Below are positions 17,470 to 24,887 of a stretch of DNA of 64,000 bases, one piece after another. The DNA comes from CAVUMR01 sp963742715. GTDB lineage: Bacteria > Actinomycetota > Actinomycetes > Mycobacteriales > Micromonosporaceae. The DNA lies in assembly GCA_963742715.1 (NCBI GenBank), contig CAVUMR010000001.1, positions 124,001 to 188,000 on the forward strand. The letters run 5' to 3'. Below the pieces are notes generated by a model. The model saw nothing but the letters and a program-made list of their open reading frames with translations. It did not search any database and was not told the DNA's origin. The position numbers and the translations under genes were made by a program. Every line of letters starts with the position of its first letter. The stretch's first letter is position 1.

Positions 17470-18593
17470 GTCCGGGTCGCCTCCTTGACCCGCTCCCGGC
17501 TGAACCGGCCGAAGTTGTAGTACGCCGCGCAGGCGCCTTCCGGCGACACCATGCAGGTACCGATCGGGGTCTCGGGCGTACACGCGGTGCCGAAGACCTT
17601 GCACTCCCACGGCTTGAGTACGCCCTTGAGCACCTCACCGCACTGGCACGCCTTCGGGTCGGCCACCCGTACGCCCGGCACCTGGAAGATCTTCTCGGCG
17701 TCAAAGGCGGCGTAGGCGTCGCGTACCCGCAGCGCGGAGTGCGAGATGAAGCCGAGGCCGCGCCATTCGAAGTACGGCCGCAGCTCCATGGTTTCGGCGA
17801 TCACCTGCAGCGCCCTGGTGTTGCCGTCCCACGGCACCACCCGGGTGTACTGGTTCTCCACCTGGCACCGGCCCTCGGACAACTGGACCATCAGCATGTA
17901 GATCGACTGCAGGATGTCCAGCGGCTCGAAGCCGGCCACCACGATCGGCTTGTCGTACCCGTGCGCGATGAACTCGTACGGCCGGCAGCCGATCACCGTC
18001 GACACGTGCCCGGGGCCGATGAAGCCGTCCAGGCGCAGGTCCGGTGAGTCCAGGATCGCCTTGATGGCCGGGATGATCGTCACGTGGTTGCAGAAGATCG
18101 AGAAGTTGTCGATCTTCTCCGCGGCCGCCCGCAGCACCGTCATGGCGGTGGACGGGGCGGTCGTCTCGAACCCGATCGCCATGAACACCACGCGCTTGTC
18201 CGGGTTGTTGCGGGCGATCTTCAGCGCGTCCAGCGGCGAGTACACCATCCGCATGTCGGCGTTGATCGCCTTGGCGTCGAAGAACGACTTGGTGCTGCCC
18301 GGTACCCGCATCATGTCGCCGAACGACGTCATGATCACGTCCGGCTGTTCGGCGATGTAGATCGCGTCGTCGACGCGTCCCATCGGGATCACGCAGACCG
18401 GGCAGCCCGGACCGTGTACCAGGGTGATGCTCTCCGGGAGGTAGTCCTCCAGCCCGTGCTTGTAGATCGTGTGGGTGTGCCCCCCGCACACCTCCATGAA
18501 CTTGTACTGCCGACCCGGCTCGCACAGTGCGGCGATGCTCGCCGCCAGCGCCTGGGCCTTCTCCGCGTCGCGGAACTCGTCAACAAAACGCAC
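17466..18593 (-). CDS. hypD: Hydrogenase maturation protein HypD
   Basis: A 375-residue protein with the three HypD signatures: CGGHTHTIYKHG, GPGCPVCVIP with the redox Cys pair, and the C-terminal [4Fe-4S] region (ACQCGEVLKG, PWECKVFG, GTCMVSPEGACAAY). HypD is the iron-sulfur scaffold on which iron receives its two cyanides and CO together with HypC. It overlaps hypE by four bases and is separated from hypC by a 71-bp gap that is mostly a tandem repeat. Confidence 0.97.
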   Translation of the reverse strand: MRFVDEFRDAEKAQALAASIAALCEPGRQYKFMEVCGGHTHTIYKHGLEDYLPESITLVHGPGCPVCVIPMGRVDDAIYIAEQPDVIMTSFGDMMRVPGSTKSFFDAKAINADMRMVYSPLDALKIARNNPDKRVVFMAIGFETTAPSTAMTVLRAAAEKIDNFSIFCNHVTIIPAIKAILDSPDLRLDGFIGPGHVSTVIGCRPYEFIAHGYDKPIVVAGFEPLDILQSIYMLMVQLSEGRCQVENQYTRVVPWDGNTRALQVIAETMELRPYFEWRGLGFISHSALRVRDAYAAFDAEKIFQVPGVRVADPKACQCGEVLKGVLKPWECKVFGTACTPETPIGTCMVSPEGACAAYYNFGRFSRERVKEATRT

Positions 18594-18621
18594 GGTCGCC
18601 GCCTCCGGTCACCTTGGGCTG

Positions 18622-18684
18622 CTCATTCGATGCGGGACTCCGCTCATTCGATGCGGGAGTCCGCTCAGTCGATGCGGGAATCCG
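18622..18684 (-). repeat. 21-bp tandem repeat at the 3' end of hypC, three copies
   Basis: Units at 18622-18642, 18643-18663 and 18664-18684 (CTCATTCGATGCGGGACTCCG and close variants). The third copy encodes the last residues and stop of hypC (ADSRID-stop); the other two lie in the hypC-hypD gap, each again carrying SRMS-type codons in the same frame. The C-terminal codons of hypC have been tandemly duplicated. Confidence 0.9.
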
Positions 18685-18937
18685 CGAGGGCTTTCAGCTC
18701 GTCGGCGTACGCCTGGCCGATGCCCTCCAGGAACTCCATCGCCGCCTTGGCCTCCGCCTCGTCGATCTTGGACAGGGCGAACCCGACGTGGATGAGAATC
18801 CAGTCGCCGGGTTGCAGGTTCTCGTCGGTCAGCAGGCCGATGTTGATCGCCCGCCGTACCCCGCTGACGTCGACCTTGGCCAGGTCGGGCTTGTCTGTCA
18901 TCAGTTCGACGATCTCGCCGGGGATGCCCAGGCACAT
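18665..18937 (-). CDS. hypC: Hydrogenase maturation chaperone HypC
   Basis: A 90-residue HypC with the hallmark start MCLGIPGEIVEL, in which Cys2 contacts the iron centre and the large-subunit precursor. The OB-like core (AINIGLLTDENLQPGDWILIHVGFALSKIDEAEA) is intact. It follows hypA by 6 bp and precedes hypD. This is the canonical HypC of the cluster; a second divergent HypC-like gene lies at 28531-28755. Confidence 0.97.
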   Translation of the reverse strand: MCLGIPGEIVELMTDKPDLAKVDVSGVRRAINIGLLTDENLQPGDWILIHVGFALSKIDEAEAKAAMEFLEGIGQAYADELKALADSRID

Positions 18938-18943
18938 GACCGG

Positions 18944-19348
18944 TCACCGCCCCGGCGTGTTCTCGGCCGGCACGGCGTTCTCGGCCGGCACGGCGTTCTC
19001 GGCCGGCTGGGCCGCGTCGGCCAGCCGGATCGACTCCAGCAGCAGCTCGTCGCCGCCGCTGATCGTCGGCGCCGGCTCACCGCAGCCGGTACACGCGGCC
19101 GGAATCTCGCCGACCTCTTCGACGTGGCCGCAGCGGGCGCACGTCGCCGTGGCCGGCAGCACAACCAGGTCGAGCTCCGCGCCGTCGGCGACGCTGCCCG
19201 CGCTGACCAACTCGAATGCCTGGTCGAACGCCGGCTTCACCACCCGGTGCATGGTTCCGATGCGGACCCGTACCCCGGTCACCCGACGGCCGGCGGCGCG
19301 CTGCTCGACGGCCGCCAGGATCGACTCGCACAATCCGAACTCGTGCAT
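18944..19348 (-). CDS. hypA: Hydrogenase nickel-insertion protein HypA
   Basis: A 134-residue protein starting MHEFGLCESIL, in which His2 is the nickel ligand. The zinc-binding domain has two CxxC pairs (TCARCGH and ACTGCGE). HypA normally delivers nickel together with the GTPase HypB; no hypB is visible in this window. The C-terminus is extended by VPAENA repeats (from an 18-bp array), which HypA proteins normally lack. It is preceded by a tiny membrane-protein gene 5 bp upstream. Confidence 0.95.
   Translation of the reverse strand: MHEFGLCESILAAVEQRAAGRRVTGVRVRIGTMHRVVKPAFDQAFELVSAGSVADGAELDLVVLPATATCARCGHVEEVGEIPAACTGCGEPAPTISGGDELLLESIRLADAAQPAENAVPAENAVPAENTPGR
18959..19012 (-). repeat. 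In-frame 18-bp tandem repeat in the hypA C-terminus
   Basis: Three units, GTTCTCGGCCGGCACGGC twice and a variant, encode the AENAVP-type tail just before the HypA stop. Confidence 0.9.
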
Positions 19349-19353
19349 GCCGG

Positions 19354-19464
19354 TCACATCTTCCGCATCTTGAAGTACCGGCTGAGGTCCTCCCGGTTCG
19401 CGATCACGGCACGACCGATCGCGGCCACCATCCCGACGAACAGGATCCGTTTCAACCACCGCAT
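19354..19464 (-). CDS. Tiny membrane protein (DUF6893-like), copy 2
   Basis: A 36-residue protein, MRWLKRILFVGMVAAIGRAV then a short polar tail ending SRYFKMRKM. It has one hydrophobic helix, a basic N-terminus and a good RBS (AGAAGGGC). The C-terminal pattern RYxxxRxM is shared with a second tiny protein at 20360-20464, so the two are paralogues within one operon. I recall the name DUF6893 for such proteins next to actinobacterial hydrogenases; this was not checked. It could be a small anchor or regulatory subunit for the hydrogenase or the YceI-like protein. Confidence 0.7.
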   Translation of the reverse strand: MRWLKRILFVGMVAAIGRAVIANREDLSRYFKMRKM

Positions 19465-19562
19465 GTCTCAAAGCCCTTCTGGTGAGGTCGGTCCGTGCGT
19501 GCCGGCCCGCCGACGGTGTTCCGCGCCGGGCGGGGACGGCTGCGCGGAGTAGGTCAGCCCGG

Positions 19563-19811
19563 TCACGCGACTCTCCGGCTGTTCGACGCCTGCTTGTCGG
19601 GGTCGGCCAGGACCGCGCTGAGCGCGTTACGCCCATGTCCGGCGGCGCGGGAGAGCAGGCTGCTCGCGGTCATCGCGCCACTGGCGAGCACCGCCCGGAA
19701 CTCGGGCGACGCCCGGATCTCCTTCCAGGCGACCACGAGCTTCTCGATCCCCTGCTCGCCGGCGCGGGTGCCCAGTACGTAACCGACCGCGAATCCCAAC
19801 AGCGCCCCCAT
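19563..19811 (-). CDS. YtxH-like small membrane-associated protein
   Basis: An 82-residue protein starting MGALLGFAVGYVLGTRAGEQG, a glycine-zipper helix typical of YtxH-like and other small membrane proteins. A charged amphipathic helix follows (IEKLVVAWKEIRASPEFRAVLASG). AGGGGGG just upstream of ATG 19811 supports this start. It sits between YceI and the tiny membrane protein in the hydrogenase operon. The function is unknown; membrane docking of the hydrogenase is a guess from context. Confidence 0.7.
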   Translation of the reverse strand: MGALLGFAVGYVLGTRAGEQGIEKLVVAWKEIRASPEFRAVLASGAMTASSLLSRAAGHGRNALSAVLADPDKQASNSRRVA

Positions 19812-19845
19812 GTCGACCCCCCTTCGAGTTGGTGGTTCGTGTCGT

Positions 19846-20349
19846 TCAGGCCGTCGACTCGGCGACCAGCTGGATCCGCACCCGCACATCGGGATGCACC
19901 CGCAGGCCGAGAAGTCGCGGTGGCTCGATGCCGAACTCGCGGATGTCGAACACCTGCTCGCCCTCGACCTGTACCGACCGGTCGTTCGGTGCCCGGACCG
20001 AGACCTCGCCGTCGATGAGCCGGCTCACGCCGCGGCAGGTGAGCTCGCCGCGCACCTTGTACCGGCCGGGCCGGCCACCGGGGCTGACCTCGCGTACCTC
20101 GCCGCGAATCCTGGGAAACCTGCGGGCGTCGAGCCGCCGGAGCAGCTCCCGGTCGTACAACGGGTTGCCGGAGTTCAGCTCCGACACCGGCAGCTCCAGC
20201 CGGGCGTCGGTCAGCCTGAGCTGGCCGTCGACAAGGTCCACCTCGATCGTGCCGGCCATGCCGGTCGCCTCACCCTCGATCGGGTGCAGGCTGCTCTTCG
20301 CGTCGATCCACACCATGGACCGCTCCGGCACGATCTGGTACGTCGGCAT
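19846..20349 (-). CDS. YceI family lipid-binding protein
   Basis: A 167-residue YceI-fold protein (MPTYQIVPERSMVWIDAKSS; later FPRIRGEVREVS, YKVRGELTCRGVSR). YceI proteins are lipocalin-like barrels that bind isoprenoids, including quinones. There is no signal peptide, so this copy is cytosolic. Within a hydrogenase operon a quinone- or isoprenoid-binding role in passing electrons to the respiratory chain is attractive, but is inference only. Its spacing (10 bp after the upstream tiny gene) shows it belongs to the operon. Confidence 0.85.
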   Translation of the reverse strand: MPTYQIVPERSMVWIDAKSSLHPIEGEATGMAGTIEVDLVDGQLRLTDARLELPVSELNSGNPLYDRELLRRLDARRFPRIRGEVREVSPGGRPGRYKVRGELTCRGVSRLIDGEVSVRAPNDRSVQVEGEQVFDIREFGIEPPRLLGLRVHPDVRVRIQLVAESTA

Positions 20350-20359
20350 CAGGCGGCCG

Positions 20360-20464
20360 CTACATTTCCCGGATCCTGAGGTACCGGGCGATGTCCGGAA
20401 GGGACTGCACGACCAGCGCCGCGACGACCACCAGGGCCGCGCCGACCAGCAACCGACTGAACAT
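20360..20464 (-). CDS. Tiny membrane protein (DUF6893-like), copy 1
   Basis: A 34-residue protein starting MFSRLLVGAALVVVAALVVQ and ending ARYLRIREM. It has a single hydrophobic helix and the RYxxxRxM tail shared with the 36-residue protein at 19354-19464. It lies 5 bp after the M52 endopeptidase gene and 10 bp before YceI. Finding the same short tail twice in one operon supports both being real genes. Confidence 0.7.
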   Translation of the reverse strand: MFSRLLVGAALVVVAALVVQSLPDIARYLRIREM

Positions 20465-20469
20465 GCCGC

Positions 20470-20997
20470 TCACCTACCTTCTGTACGCACGCGTTCCGCG
20501 TGCAGGCCTGCTGTGCGTTCTGTGCGGGTGCTGCTCGCCACCAGGTCCAGCACGGTGGCCACCGCTGCGTCGACCGCGGCCGCGACCGGCTCGGACAGGC
20601 CCAGCCGGTCGGTCACGTCGGCCGGTTCGCAGCCGACCACCAGAACCCGACGAGGTGTACCGCCGAGCGTGCGCAGCAGCGCGAACACCTGGTCGGGCGT
20701 CATCCCGTGCGCGTCCACCACGGCCGCCGGCGCCTCGGTACCGACCTTGTCCGGATCGAGTTCGAGCACGCTGACCGTGCCGGGCGGCTCCCCGCGTGGC
20801 ATCGCGTCGACCAGGATCGTGGTGTCGTACTCGCCGAGCAGCTCGTACGCCAGGTGCACGCCGCGGATGCCGAAATCGGTCACCTGTACGCCGTCCGGCA
20901 TCGGATGACCGGCCAGCCGGCCCACCACCTCGCTGCCGAACCCGTCGTCGCCGAGGAAGATGTTGCCGACTCCGGCGACCAGCACCCGCTCGGTCAT
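20470..20997 (-). CDS. [NiFe]-hydrogenase maturation endopeptidase (M52, HyaD/HybD family)
   Basis: A 175-residue protease with the family start VLVAGVGNIFLGDDGFG (first nickel-binding acidic residue), TDFGIRGVHLAYEL (second acidic residue) and AAVVDAHGMTP (the nickel-binding His). These enzymes check nickel insertion, then cut off the C-terminal tail of the large subunit after the last His of DPCxxCxxH. Here the tail to be removed would be the 22 residues after His568 of the large subunit. It overlaps the upstream 553-residue gene by four bases. Confidence 0.95.
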   Translation of the reverse strand: MTERVLVAGVGNIFLGDDGFGSEVVGRLAGHPMPDGVQVTDFGIRGVHLAYELLGEYDTTILVDAMPRGEPPGTVSVLELDPDKVGTEAPAAVVDAHGMTPDQVFALLRTLGGTPRRVLVVGCEPADVTDRLGLSEPVAAAVDAAVATVLDLVASSTRTERTAGLHAERVRTEGR

Positions 20998-22655
20998 CCG
21001 CTCTCCTCCGATGGCTCACGCGACAATGACTCGCGCGACAGTGGCTCGCGCACCGATGGTTCGTGCACGAGCGGCTCGCGCGCCGATGGCTCGTGCACGA
21101 GCGGCTCGCGCGCCGATGGCTCGTGCACGAGCGGCTCGCGCGCCGATGGCTCGTGCTCGAGCGGCTCGACCTCGTCCGGGGCGAAGTACAGGTACCGGCC
21201 CTGCCAGTCGAGCAGTTCGGCGGCCGGATCGTCGTCGATCGTCACGGCGAGATGCCGGCCACCGTCGACGTCGTGGAAGACGCCCTGCACGGTGGCGGTA
21301 CGGCCGGCGCGGAACAGGTCCTGCGCATCGGTACGACGCATCCCCGGCCGCAGCCGCACCCGGCTGCCCTTGCCGACCAGGGCGGTACCGATGACGATCG
21401 TGTCGGTTTCCGGGGACACCGAGCTGTCCACGCCCGGGTCCCACCACGGCAGCTTCGCCGCCGCCATCGCGGCCGCCGCCAGGTCGTCATCGCGGCCCGG
21501 CCCGGCACCGCTGCCCGGTTCGGTACCGGTGGGCTGAGCGCCGGGGGGCAGCGCGCCGGGGACCGCGACATCAGGAGGGACAGAGTCCGGCAGTTGGACG
21601 CCGGCTCCGGTGATCGAGCGCAGGTACCGCACCGCGCCGTGCAGCCGGTCCAGCACCTCCGGCGGCATCGTGTCGGACCGTTCGATGATCGCGGCGGCCT
21701 TCGGATCGGTGGCCCGCGCCTCCCGCTTCTCCTCGTCGGTCAGCGCCATCGTGCGCAGCGTGAGGATCTCGTCGATCTCGGTCGAGTCGAACAGGTCGCC
21801 GGGGCTTTCCGGCGCGATCGTCGGATGGTCGTACAGGATGATCGGCGACGCGAGCATGACGTCGCGGGGGCCGTCCGCGCCCACCAGCACCGGCCAGCAG
21901 TGCTCGTTCCGGCACTCCTGCACGGCCGGCCGGGCCCACTCCGGCGGGTCCAGCATGGACAGGAACCGTCCGCGTTCGAGCCCGATGAGCAGGTGTGCGG
22001 AGACCAGCGCGTGCCGCAGCGCCTCCTCCCGTCCAGCGGCCTCGGGTGGCCCGGCCGCACCGGCGACTGCCGCCCAGTCGCTGACGTTCTCCACCCGTAG
22101 GGACAGCCGCATCGCGCCGTACGGTCCGGGCAGCGGGGTCACGGTCGCGGTCAGTACGGCGGCCAGCGGCTGGCTCCGGCGCACGATCCGGCCCACCGGC
22201 CGGCCCTCGTCGGTGACCGGCTCGATGTGCTCGCCGCCGGGCAGGTCGATCGACTGGCGCTTCTCGGTGTCGCGCAGCTCGTCGACCGGCAGCTCCACCG
22301 ACACTTCCCGGGCTACCGCCTCGTCGAAGGTGAGCAGCTCGGAGTCGTCCACGACCAGCTTGTCGACCGGCTGGTACCCGCTGTCGGTGAATTTTTCGAC
22401 GGTACGGGCGTGCACCTGCAGGAACCGCAGCACGAGGTGCAGCCCCGCGCCGTCCCGCGGCTCGAACACGCACTCCGACCGCAGGCCGGTCGGCTCGCTG
22501 TTTCCGGTGGCCGCCCACGCCGGTGGTACCAGCACCCCGAACTGCCAGCGCACCTGGTTCTTCTGCGAGGACGCGCGGTACGGGTAGAGCAGGTACCCCT
22601 CGTACAGCACCGCGTCGGCAACGGCACGGGCGGCGTCGAGATCCGGGAGGGTCAC
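20994..22655 (-). CDS. Uncharacterised hydrogenase-cluster protein, 553 residues
   Basis: A GTG start overlaps the upstream gene (GTGA). I know proteins of this kind only as hypothetical members of actinobacterial high-affinity hydrogenase clusters. The N-terminal half (LYEGYLLYPYRASSQKNQVRW, later FGVLVPPAWA) is beta-rich; a Cys/His stretch (VQECRNEHCWPVLVG) follows near residue 275; the C-terminal part has SRVRLRPGMRRTDAQDLFRAGRTATVQGVFHDVDG, a small beta domain. No signal or membrane segment is visible. The last 60 residues are decapeptide repeats (EPLVHEPSAR). It is likely an assembly or interaction factor; function unknown. Confidence 0.75.
   Translation of the reverse strand: MTLPDLDAARAVADAVLYEGYLLYPYRASSQKNQVRWQFGVLVPPAWAATGNSEPTGLRSECVFEPRDGAGLHLVLRFLQVHARTVEKFTDSGYQPVDKLVVDDSELLTFDEAVAREVSVELPVDELRDTEKRQSIDLPGGEHIEPVTDEGRPVGRIVRRSQPLAAVLTATVTPLPGPYGAMRLSLRVENVSDWAAVAGAAGPPEAAGREEALRHALVSAHLLIGLERGRFLSMLDPPEWARPAVQECRNEHCWPVLVGADGPRDVMLASPIILYDHPTIAPESPGDLFDSTEIDEILTLRTMALTDEEKREARATDPKAAAIIERSDTMPPEVLDRLHGAVRYLRSITGAGVQLPDSVPPDVAVPGALPPGAQPTGTEPGSGAGPGRDDDLAAAAMAAAKLPWWDPGVDSSVSPETDTIVIGTALVGKGSRVRLRPGMRRTDAQDLFRAGRTATVQGVFHDVDGGRHLAVTIDDDPAAELLDWQGRYLYFAPDEVEPLEHEPSAREPLVHEPSAREPLVHEPSAREPLVHEPSVREPLSRESLSREPSEESG
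21053..21142 (-). repeat. In-frame 30-bp tandem repeat, three full copies plus partials
   Basis: The 30-bp unit starting CGATGGCTCGTGCACGAGCG is repeated at 21053, 21083 and 21113, with a diverged copy from 21143 and degenerate 15-bp units at 21008-21052. It encodes EPLVHEPSAR decapeptides at the C-terminus of the 553-residue protein. Confidence 0.9.
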
Positions 22656-23323
22656 GGGCGCACCTCCCGTACCGGGTCGACCCGCCCGGCCGGAGCGCTG
22701 GCTCCGGCGACCAGTCGAAGGAGTACCTCGTCCCAGGTCGGGATCGCCCGGTCCGACTTGTACCGGGCCAGTGCCGCCAGCGTGTCGCGGTGCATCCGCA
22801 GCCAGGCGCTGTTCGGGAAGTACCGGTCCATCAGCTCACGCCACAGCGCGACCGGCAGCCGGTACCGCGCCTCGGCGTGCCACGGGACCTGCTCCACCGC
22901 GTACCCGCCCAGCCCGTTGGTGAAGATCGTGCCGCTGAACAGCATCAGCAGCGGTACCTCGCCGAGGTCGAGCGCGTCGAAGTACCGCACCGCGGCGAGT
23001 TCCAGGTCGTAACTGCAGCTGACCGGTACCTCGACCTCGGTACTGCCGGTGAACCCGGGTACCAGCACCGGGACCATGGCCAGCTGCATCGGCTTGAGCG
23101 TGTCCGCCCACCGCGGCCGCTCCCCGAACAGGTCCACCAGCCGGTCGCCTTCGGCATCGGTGTACTGCCGCTGGATCGGTTCGATGCGCAGTTGGCAGCG
23201 CAGCGCGATCGTGTGGATCCGGACACCGGTGAGCTCCGCGATGCGCAGCCGGAACTGCAGGGTGGGGCTCGCGGCGTACGGCTCCACCCGCGCGTCGACC
23301 CAGTCGAAGACCAGCTCAGACAT
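22652..23323 (-). CDS. DUF6084-like hydrogenase-cluster protein
   Basis: A 223-residue protein beginning MSELVFDWVDARVEPYAASPT. It contains LRIAELTGVRIHTIALRCQLRIEPIQRQY, a beta-sandwich-like stretch, and YFPNSAWLRMHRDTLAALARYK near the end. Proteins of this type occur in actinobacterial hydrogenase operons under DUF6084 (name recalled, not checked). There is no signal or cofactor motif. It overlaps the DUF5947-like gene by 8 bases and the next gene by 4. The role is unknown. Confidence 0.7.
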   Translation of the reverse strand: MSELVFDWVDARVEPYAASPTLQFRLRIAELTGVRIHTIALRCQLRIEPIQRQYTDAEGDRLVDLFGERPRWADTLKPMQLAMVPVLVPGFTGSTEVEVPVSCSYDLELAAVRYFDALDLGEVPLLMLFSGTIFTNGLGGYAVEQVPWHAEARYRLPVALWRELMDRYFPNSAWLRMHRDTLAALARYKSDRAIPTWDEVLLRLVAGASAPAGRVDPVREVRP

Positions 23324-24119
23324 CGGCGCCGCCGACCCGTTGCGCCCACCCGCGCGGTTCGGCTCCGTCGACCCACTGGGCGCGTTCGCGCAGCCCGGCG
23401 AAGTAGCCGCCGATCTCCTGCCAGACCTTCTCGCCGCCGTCGAAGCCACGCCAGTGCAGCCGTACCAGGCCGACCAACTGGTAGCAGACGTCGATGGGTA
23501 CGAGATAGCCCTCGAAGCGGCCGTACCCCTCGAGGCTGTCCTCCCGGCGGACCAGCACCGCCTCGACATCCGGCTCGGCCTCGGCGAAGGCCGGGTTGTC
23601 GGCCAGTACGGAGTCCCAGGTGGACAGCGGCAGCAGGGACTCGGTGGCGCCGCCGGGACTCGGGTAGTGCGCCACCCACCGCTGCTGCGTCGAGTTGTGG
23701 AAGAAGAACGCCATCGCGACCGGAATCTGCAGCGCGTCCCACAGCGCGGGGGTCAACCTGAACGTAGGCGTGTACCGGTAGCGCTCCGGTACCGCCCGGA
23801 AGTGCCCGGCGCCGGCACCGCTGTGCGCGAACAGCAGCGCGCAGGGCCGGCAGGTACACATGATCGTCCGGCGCTCGATGTCCACCACGTGTCCGTGCCG
23901 TTCGCCGGCGGGCACGCCGCACATCTCGCAGCGTTCCGCCTGGTCGAGCGGGGTTCCCCCGCCGGCGTGCGGCAGGTTCACGCCGGGCGGCCCGGTCCCG
24001 CCCGACGGGTTCGCGGTCGGCTCCGGCGCGGCGGCACCGCCGGCCGGGCGGGCGAACCGGAGCAGGCCGGTGGTTGGCCTGCCTACGGTCGCCCGCCTCG
24101 GAGCCGACGGGTCGGTCAT
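23316..24119 (-). CDS. DUF5947-like zinc-ribbon protein of the hydrogenase cluster
   Basis: A 267-residue protein with ATG 24119 overlapping the NifU-like stop. After a Pro/Gly-rich linker there is a four-cysteine element, ERCEMCGVPAGERHGHVVD then IMCTCRPCALLF, that should bind zinc or an iron-sulfur cluster. The rest is a conserved globular domain (FHNSTQQRWVAHYPSPGGATES, VDVEAVLVRRE). DUF5947 is the name I recall for it. Combined with the adjacent NifU-like protein, a role in cluster assembly on the small subunit is possible but unproven. Confidence 0.7.
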   Translation of the reverse strand: MTDPSAPRRATVGRPTTGLLRFARPAGGAAAPEPTANPSGGTGPPGVNLPHAGGGTPLDQAERCEMCGVPAGERHGHVVDIERRTIMCTCRPCALLFAHSGAGAGHFRAVPERYRYTPTFRLTPALWDALQIPVAMAFFFHNSTQQRWVAHYPSPGGATESLLPLSTWDSVLADNPAFAEAEPDVEAVLVRREDSLEGYGRFEGYLVPIDVCYQLVGLVRLHWRGFDGGEKVWQEIGGYFAGLRERAQWVDGAEPRGWAQRVGGADV

Positions 24120-24883
24120 CCCACCGCCTCCGCCGGCACCGGACACTCCATCGACCACTCGACCGGAGCCTGCGGGTCCGGACCGGAAGTCCGGGCCCCC
24201 GCCGGGCTGGACTGCGACGCGGCCGGGTCCGTACCGGCCGGGCGCGGCTGGATCTGCAGCAGCGGCGACGGCGGGGGCTCGGCCACCCCTTCGACCTCGA
24301 CCCCGGCCACCTCCGGGGCGGCCTCCTCGATCGCCCCCTGGATCGCCATCGTCACGGTGAGCGTGGACGACGGGCAGCCGTGGCAACTGCCCTCCAGCCG
24401 CAGCCGCACCACCCCGGCGTCGTCCACGCCGAGCAACTCGACCCCGCCGGCGTGCGAACCGAGGTACGGCCGCACCTTGTCCAGCGCGTTCTGGACCCGG
24501 GTCAGCGTGTCCTGCGGGTGCAGGCCGTGCAGCACCAGCAGCGACGCGACCAGCCCGTCGCCGACCATGCGGTCCACCAGCGCCGGCCGGGCGGCCGCGC
24601 CATCGGGACCGCCGTCGCCATCGGCCGCACCGTCCGCGCTTTCCGCGCCTTCGGTACCGGCCAGCTCGACGATCCGGGCCAGGCCGGCGCCGTACACGTC
24701 GACCACGGTCCGGACCAGCGCCTCGGCCCGGGCCAGCGCTACCGGATCGCCACCGGCGCGGAACTCCTCGAGCAGCCCCTCGATCCGGTCACCGGCCTGC
24801 CGCAGCTCACCATCGCGCCGCAGCCCCGGCGTTCCGCCGTTGGACCGCTGATCCGCCTGCCGTACCTCACCCGGGGGTCCCAT
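24116..24883 (-). CDS. NifU C-terminal-domain iron-sulfur protein
   Basis: A 255-residue protein starting 4 bp after the large-subunit stop. The NifU/NFU domain is at residues about 135-195: VRPYLGSHAGGVELLG, then GSCHGCPSSTLTVTMAIQGAIEEAAPEV with the CxxC that holds a labile [4Fe-4S] cluster. The N-terminal 130 residues are helical and the C-terminus is a Pro-rich tail. Position directly after the hydrogenase large subunit suggests it supplies or stabilises the small-subunit clusters, or acts as an electron carrier. Confidence 0.85.
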   Translation of the reverse strand: MGPPGEVRQADQRSNGGTPGLRRDGELRQAGDRIEGLLEEFRAGGDPVALARAEALVRTVVDVYGAGLARIVELAGTEGAESADGAADGDGGPDGAAARPALVDRMVGDGLVASLLVLHGLHPQDTLTRVQNALDKVRPYLGSHAGGVELLGVDDAGVVRLRLEGSCHGCPSSTLTVTMAIQGAIEEAAPEVAGVEVEGVAEPPPSPLLQIQPRPAGTDPAASQSSPAGARTSGPDPQAPVEWSMECPVPAEAVG

Positions 24884-24887
24884 CGGC

